Below are positions 57,646 through 64,000 of a stretch of 64,000 bases of DNA, one piece after another (position 1 is the first letter of the stretch; each line of letters opens with the position of its first letter). Where the stretch lies: positions 43,240,456 to 43,304,455 of the forward strand of contig NC_051070.1 in the NCBI RefSeq assembly GCF_004664715.2, written 5' to 3'. The position numbers and the translations under genes were made by a program. Under the pieces are notes generated by a model. That model had not been told where the DNA came from. It was given only the letters and a program-made list of their open reading frames with translations, and did no database searches. The DNA is from Peromyscus leucopus. Its lineage: Eukaryota; Chordata; Mammalia; Rodentia; Cricetidae.

Positions 57646-58379
57646 CTTGAGTGGAAACAGTAGTGTTGAGCAATTATGAGAGAGGCAAGAAACTAGAATC
57701 TCAGTCAGTGAAATGATTTCAAGAGACAACTGAGACGATGAAGAACATAAAAGTTGACTTGCTCCAATCACACAAACGGGCAGGGAAACTGTCAGAACTG
57801 AGACTCCAAGTTCAAAGCGCTTTGTGCTACATCAATGGACTGACCTGCAAGCCAAGAACCTGCTAAGAAAACATACTTCTGGGCCTCACTTCAAGCCCCT
57901 GAATCAGACCACCTTTCCAAAAGTCTCTCGATATATCCTGATACGCCACCAAGTTTGAGAACTGCCGTAGTCCACAGCACCATCTCCGTAAGCAGGGCCA
58001 CACGTACAGGCCAACCTGGCATCTGCCAGCAACTTACTGAGCAGTTTAGCTGAACCTCTTTCTGTTTCTGTGTTGGTAGGAGTTGGTCAGACCTGTTTTC
58101 CTCTAGGCTCCCTTCTAGCAATCTGAGTCTGTCATTTCTAAGTGCTACCTTAGTTATGTTCAACACTTACCCATCTATTTCACTGGCACTGCTCTCTCCA
58201 GCCTCTGCACACTTCTATAACTAATATTAAAAGTTGAATGATGATATATTACACAATATACTGACTGAAAACAATGTTTTTGGCTTATCTCCAATGTGGC
58301 AGGTGCTCTACAGATGTTGTTAATGCTCAGAGCAATCCTAGATTACCTGAGCTCTCTCATTGTATGGTAGAAAGCCTAG
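57646..58379. other. Intergenic, weak MIR remnant only
   Basis: A MIR-like piece may lie at 57760-57840 (minus). Nothing else recognised. Confidence 0.35.
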
Positions 58380-58735
58380 TATAACGACTTAAAGGGAGAA
58401 AGATTTGTCTTAGCTCATGGTCTCAGATAGTTCAGTAGACAGTCCCTAGACTCTGGATTTTAGGATCTGTGGTAAGGCAGAACATCTAGGCAGTAACTGT
58501 GTATGACATTGGGAAACTATTCATCTCATGCCCATGTAGGAAGCAGAGTAAGAAAGGAAGAGCTGGGGACAAGATGCCACCAAGGACTGGCCCCCGGTGA
58601 CCTACTTCCCCCACCTTGGCCTGCCTCCTAAAGTTTCCAGAACCTCCCAAAATAGCACCACCAAGTAGAAAGCAAACACTCAACACAGAAAGAAGCCTGT
58701 GAAGAACGTTTCACATCCAAGACAGCAAATCCTAG
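58380..58735 (+). repeat. Interspersed repeat, same family as 27.9 kb
   Basis: TTGTCTTAGCTCATGGTCTC, GGTGACCTACTTCCCCCACC, CTGCCTCCTAAAGTTTCCAG and AGAACGTTTCACATCCAAGA match the family end to end. Confidence 0.6.
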
Positions 58736-58849
58736 CATGCTAACATCTCTATTTTAACATAAAGAAACTAGATGTATATAATGTGAAAATTTTCAAGATC
58801 AAGCCAGTTTTTAAGCTGTGTGACTAGATTTCTTTAAGCATTATTTTGT

Positions 58850-58925
<76 letters not shown>
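58850..58925. repeat. (GT)n microsatellite
   Basis: About 75 bp of GT with one TCTG interruption. Confidence 0.95.
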
Positions 58926-58926
<1 letters not shown>

Positions 58927-59100
58927 ATTTGATATAAACATATAGCCATACATGTGATGGTCAGAGAACAACTTTGTGGACATTCTCTCCTTCTGCTGTA
59001 GGTCCAGGAATTGAATTCAGATCATCAGGCTTGTGTGGCAGATGCTTTTACCTGCTCTGCCATACTGCCAGCCTGTGGATTTCTAAACCCGACATTTCAG
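58926..59100 (+). repeat. Rodent repeat downstream of (GT)n
   Basis: GTCAGAGAACAACTTTGTGG, GAATTGAATTCAGATCATCA and GCTTTTACCTGCTCTGCCAT are the usual text next to rodent GT tracts. Family name uncertain. Confidence 0.6.
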
Positions 59101-59144
59101 ATGCTATGCTCGAGCCACCAGGCTGTGAACTTATGGATGGGGAG

Positions 59145-59801
59145 TGTAGACAAAACTATAAACAGTCTTATTAAATAAGAAACACAGAGCCAAATACAGA
59201 GTTAAAAGCCCAAGAGATCAGAGCACTAGCGAAGAGCCAAGACTACCTTTAGCTTACCACTCACTGCGATCCTTCCCCTGAGAGAGAGACCTTCTTCCTG
59301 TGTGACTTATCTTTCTAATTGCTTTCCTGTTCTGCCTTCTTATTTGCTCTAAGCCCAGCCACATGACTTCCTCATCACTGCCTGTCTATACAGACCTCCT
59401 GGTCTCTATGGTTGGTACTGGCATTAAAGGTTTGTGTCAGCATGCTTGGCTGTGTCCTTAACCACAGAGACTCTGCCTGCCATGTGATCGGATTAAGGGC
59501 GTGGGCTACCACCGCCTGACTGCTGTCCCTGGCTTGCTATGACCTCTAATCTCCAGGCAAACTTTATTTATTAACATACAAATTGCCGGGCGGTGGTGGC
59601 GCATGCCTTTAATCCCAGCACTCGGGAGGCAGAGCCAGGCAGATCTCTGTGAGTTCCAGGCCAGCCTGGGCTACCAAGTAAGTTCCAGGAAAGGCACAAA
59701 GCTACACAGAGAAACCCTGTCTCGAAAAACCAAACAAACAAACAAAAAAAAAAAACCATACAATAAAAATCACATTTCAGCACAAATAAAATATCACTAT
59801 G
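59145..59801 (-). mobile_element. LTR 3, split by a B1
   Basis: Related to LTR 4: TGTAGACAAAACTATAAACA at the plus-strand left edge, TTGGTACTGGCATTAAAGGT, CTCCAGGCAAACTTTATTTA, then after the B1 CACAAATAAAATATCACTAT. Flanks GGGGAG (59139-59144) and TGGGAG (59802-59807) match at 5 of 6, a likely decayed duplication. Confidence 0.7.
59585..59757 (+). mobile_element. Full-length B1 SINE nested in LTR 3
   Basis: Starts GCCGGGCGGTGGTGGCGCAT and ends AAACCCTGTCTCGAAAAACC with an A-rich tail. CATACAA precedes it (in AACATACAAATT) and follows it (ACCATACAATAA), a target-site duplication. It is the best-preserved SINE in the window and younger than LTR 3. Confidence 0.93.
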
Positions 59802-59807
59802 TGGGAG

Positions 59808-62115
59808 TCGTGTTTTCTCATTAAAGGTGGAATCTCTCTTCACCTTGCATCCTCTACAACAGTACCTCCTAGATGACCATCAAAGTAGGCATTCAATAAA
59901 CTCTTGTTGACTTGATTAGCCACTTAACTCTCCTTCTACCTGGAACACAGACCCTGTCTTTTTTGATGTTGTGAAAACATGTTAAACCAAGAGACCATCT
60001 GTAAGTTTCCAGTTAACTTAGAGTGGAAAATTACAGCTTCGTAGAATGCACCTGTATACATGAGCTTAATTAATAGGCTTATCTTGGATTGAATGAGTGG
60101 CAGATACAGTACGTTATGCAAAAGGCACTGAAGAGCATGGCAATGTGGAGGGGGCATATTTCATTTTTCTTGTTCCATACTATTAAAACCATGTTAATGA
60201 AAATGCATTATTAGTGGTAATAATAATAAAGATGAAAATCCTCCCTCTTCTGATCCCTTACAAATGTTGTTTTTCATTTCGAATCCCAAATCCTCTGGGG
60301 AGAAGTGGGAGGGAGTGTCACAAATCCAGATAATGATCTTGGGTATTACACTGTTCATTTGGAGCTCTGATTTAGCTAAGCTGACAGATGTTGGGGAAAA
60401 ACATGTCTAGCCTGAAAACTCTCTGGTGGCTGCCCAGCTGTGGCTGCAAAGAGGAGTGAGCTTTCTCAACAGAGCTTCACGTTCATTTAAATTCAGGATT
60501 TGACATGCAGAATCACTTTGCTCACACCGTAGAGGTTGAAGTACCCTGGCATTAGGAAATGACTCCAGCCTGATGCTTTGGGGAAGGATTTGGGACTAAC
60601 CACACAGCTCCTTGTGAAGTCCTTCAAACGGCTGCCCCTCCTCATGCTAGGCTGTCTTGACAAAATCTGCCTTGTCATAACACAATCACCATTTATACTA
60701 GGAAAGAAAGAGACACACCTTTGTTTTAACCGTCAGCAAGTGACACTTCTCTTGTTCACTCCCCAGAGCAGTTTAGAAGGGGAGAGGTTGTTTAATTCAC
60801 CGTAAGTGATCCAGGTTTCCCTAATGACAGCCTGAACTCAGGGTTGGGTTTTTCTGTTTTGTTTTGGTTTTTTGGTTTTTGTTTTGTTTTGTTTGTTTGT
60901 CTCAAAATAAATCGGCAAGGAGCACCATGGGAAAAGCAGACTCAGAAGGGACAAAGCCATTTCAAGAGTGACCTTTGAAGTCCTTGGGCCTCGGTTTTCC
61001 CAAATAGGAGAGAATTTAAGGCACTTTTGATCTCAAAAGAGAAAATCTGCTAATTAACAGAAGGCACAAGGCCAGGCTCTTGTCGGCAGCAGCGGAGGGA
61101 GGTCAGCCCTCAGCCCAGCCTGCAGTGAGCACCAGGGAGATGGAGACAATGCCAAGGATGGCTCTGAGCTGGAGATCTCAAACAAACAAACGAGCCTGTG
61201 TTTCAGACGCCTCTAGAGCAAAACATACAGCACCTAAAAAGCCAGCGTGTGCTCTGACAGACAGAAGCCTTCCTTCCTGTGATCATCATGCCAAGGTCTG
61301 CTTATTACAACCGGGAGGGAGGTACTTATAACCACAGTTAAATGAATTCACAGAAAAAGAAAGGCATCGATAGTTAATTTGTCACTCTAGATGAGTCCTA
61401 ACCACAGGTCTCTTGGAAATGCTCATCTCCTCATCTCTTCCTCACCTCATAAATGGGTGAACCTGCAAATGAGGTTTGAAAGTGATGCTGTAACGAAAGG
61501 AGTAACTTAAAGGTCAATGCCACCAGAGGGATGGAAGAGCTGTGGGGAGACACTGCCCCTAGTTCACTACCAGGCTCTTGCACTGCTATTTCCTGCTTAG
61601 ACTCTGGACCCTAGACATGTTCTCAATAATTTTAAAGTTAGCCATCTCCTTTAGATGACATTAGTGAACTCACTTTACTAGAAACAGCTCTCTTATAAGC
61701 TCATCAAAATTCACCCACTTGACACAAGCTAGAATAAAAGTATTACTCTAGGGTCAACTGTCCTTGAGAATGCCTAGAATTTTTACTGTACATTTATCAT
61801 TAAAAGAATCCAGAGTCGCCAAAGAAAGATATCTATTTAATTGGGTCACATGTAATATTTATAAGGTAAGGAAAAGATAGCATAATGCCAACTTTCTCTC
61901 CATATTGATGAATGTGAAGACAATAGTTCCTAAGCAGATTTCCTGCATCTTGCTTAAGGTCATACAGCCCATCATTTCACTCTCTCACTCCACAAACATT
62001 TAAGGACCAGGCTATTGAAATGACTAGACTTGGAAGGAAATTTCCATAGAGAAATGATGAGGCTGTAACTTAGATACATACAAGGGCTACAGGAAAGAAA
62101 GCTCTTATTGACCTG
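59808..62115. other. Intergenic, little recognised
   Basis: A TTTTG-rich tract lies at 60845-60902. The rest has no supported gene or named repeat; 60180-60850 looks unique. Confidence 0.4.
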
Positions 62116-62573
62116 AATAGACAAATTTCTAAATGGTCTTATTAAATAAAAAACACAGAGCCAAATATAGGGGTGAAAGCCTTAGAGAGATCATGGAAAT
62201 AGGGAAAGCCACCAGCCAACCTTACCTCACCAACTCTGCAGCTTCCAAATGTGAGCTACTTCCCGTCTTACCCACATCTTTATTACCTTGCTGTTCTCCC
62301 ATCTCATTGGCTCTTAGCCCAGCTACCTCACTTCCTTGTCACTGTCTGTCTGTACAGACCTCCAGGTCTCTATGGTTGGTACTGAGATTAAAGGCGTGTG
62401 TCACCACTCTTGGCTATGTTCCCTAGTATGGCCTTGAACACACAGAGATCCTGCCTGATAAGTGATCAGATTAAGGGCATGTGCTGCCTGACTTCTTGTT
62501 TACTTAAAATGGCTGACCTTTTCCCCTGATCTCCAGGCAAGCTTTATTAAAGCACAAATAAAATATCACCACA
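62116..62573 (-). mobile_element. Solo LTR 4 with near-perfect TSD
   Basis: 458 bp. The minus sense starts TGTGGTGATATTTTATTTGT with AATAAA shortly after, and contains a B1-like module (GAGATTAAAGGCGTGTGTCA on the plus strand). Flanks GACCTG (62110-62115) and GACATG (62574-62579) match at 5 of 6. Confidence 0.75.
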
Positions 62574-64000
62574 GACATGGAGAAAGAAAAAAAAATACAG
62601 AGTAGAACCTAAATCATAAAGCAAAACAAACAACCCAAAACCTAACTGTGCCTCTGCTAGGATTCTGTTGCTCAGCTGTGACTATGCACTGGGCCATGTG
62701 AAGTTTGTCTAAGACCCGCAGTGTGCACCCTTCTAGAGATAAGTTGAATCAGGATCTCAAATGCTAGACCCAATCAACTGTTTTTTCAAACAATTCCAGG
62801 CAATCCCGTTAGCCAGTATCATTTAAAACCATTGTTTGAGGCTAGGCCATCTCCATTGAGCTTATATAATAATGCAATGCCAATTATCTCTTCATTCATG
62901 TGCACCTTATACCTTCTCCTTCAGGACAAGAACCCAGGCATTTACCTCTTCCACACTCCCATGAATTCCCCCCATGGTACCACACATACTAGATAAATAT
63001 TCCATGAACACATCTACTTTAATACAGAAGATAATGAAGTGATGTTTGAACTGGTCAGTGAATATCTGATGTTCATGACTCAAAGGCTAATGTACCATCC
63101 CAATTAATAAAATAAATAAATAACAGATAGATTCAATTCAGTTGGATTGGAAAGTTATATACGATAATCAAATCCAAAGACAACGATTGACTTGATAACC
63201 AGCCACCATCTGCTAATGAGTTTTTCCCCCTAAAAGAAAAGTAGAAATAAAAATTGTTGCCCAAGATGATACAGTGCCTTTGATGAGAGGGCAAAGGACC
63301 TCAATTCCAGTGGAATGGAATTAAAAAAAAAAAAAAAGTTGAGCTGACAGCATCCAGCTCTCAGCTGGCAATCAATGGGTATAGAGGGAAATGAATTCAG
63401 CCTTTTGTTAGATTAACTGCTGGCCTTGTAAAACGGAAGCCACTGAGAAGCTGTGCCAAGTTTGGGGTCCACTAAATCAGCCAGAAGTTTCTACCACTGA
63501 AGTCTCCCTGAAAATGGTTGTCAGGGACAACAAGGCAGCTAGCAGCTGCTGTCTGAGGCCTACCTAGAGAGATGCTTCTCACTCAGGTGCCCACGCCAGC
63601 TCAGCTTCCCCCATGCCCAAGACAGAGTGGAACTTTTCTGATGGAACTAAATCCTCCAAGCCTCATTAAATCACGCTTTAGTACCACATTGTTCGGCCAT
63701 TGCCGTTCCCAGTGTTGTATGTCAAACCTGTCCCCTCACTGACTCGGATAATAAAATGTTTTATGGTTTTGCTGGATGATTGCTCCGCGTCCCTTTTATT
63801 TTGAAAATGGCACATAATAAATACCCCCGCAGAGGAGAAAGTGATTTGATGGAAAACACTGCACTAGCAGGGCCAAAAGCAATCAGCCTCACCCAGAAAA
63901 GACAGCACAGCTGGTGGGATGCTGGACCCGTGTCCTTTGCGAATGTTCCCTCAGCCATTCATGAAAAGCACAACCAGCAGGATGTGGCTCTGTGCCTCCA
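62574..64000. other. Intergenic, repeat-poor end of window
   Basis: A15 at 63321-63335 and short AAAT runs near 63108. No gene recognised. 63650-63850 is unique and contains several CpGs (GTTCGGCCATTGCCGTTCCC), so it could be a conserved element. Confidence 0.35.

Overview
The window is vertebrate genomic DNA, almost certainly from a muroid rodent. Genes are interrupted by introns with GT/AG borders, exons are short, and interspersed repeats are dense: B1, B2 and B4-type SINEs, L1, L2, MIR, hAT fossils, solo LTRs, and long CA, GA and GATA tracts. The two best B1 copies (34.75 and 59.58 kb) carry a right end reading CAAAGCTACACAGAGAAAC, a form I associate with cricetids (hamsters, voles, deer mice) more than with Mus or Rattus. 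The species cannot be fixed from the sequence alone.

The only protein-coding gene I can support is olfactomedin 4 (Olfm4), on the minus strand and complete within the window. Its five coding exons (22892-22722, 17281-17129, 11722-11510, 9488-9329, 2481-1670) join in frame with canonical splice sites to 1509 nt, encoding 502 residues. These comprise a signal peptide, a short Ser/Thr-rich linker, a Cys-X-Cys segment, a coiled-coil region and a C-terminal olfactomedin domain held in one large last exon. The 3' UTR runs to a poly(A) signal near 494-499. The core promoter is readable: a TATA box at 22946-22939, a match to the RBPJ (Notch effector) site at 22929-22922, and a GGGGATTTCCCC NF-kB site at 22956-22967. 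All three lie within about 75 bp of the start codon and agree with published regulation of OLFM4 by Notch and NF-kB.

The introns (5.4, 5.4, 2.0 and 6.8 kb) hold ordinary mammalian and rodent repeats. Notable among them are a 41-bp minisatellite, a long Z-DNA-prone GC/CA tract, a 420-bp purine-rich stretch, two MER20-like fossils and an L1 whose 5' part is inverted, as expected from twin priming.

From about 23 kb to 64 kb lies about 41 kb of gene-free sequence upstream of Olfm4. It contains two substantial L2 LINE fossils (one with recognisable reverse-transcriptase remains), an old L1 3' end, several B4-type SINEs whose tails have grown into microsatellites, a 180-bp duplicated segment, a potential 42-bp GT/AC hairpin, and four related LTRs in the same orientation between 51.6 and 62.6 kb. 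One LTR has a perfect 6-bp target-site duplication and two have 5-of-6 matches. One also keeps a primer-binding-site-like sequence and a tandemly repeated leader. A few repeat-free islands could be distal regulatory elements. I found no tRNA, rRNA, CRISPR or microbial-type system and no second gene. Short open frames elsewhere look like chance or repeat-derived frames.
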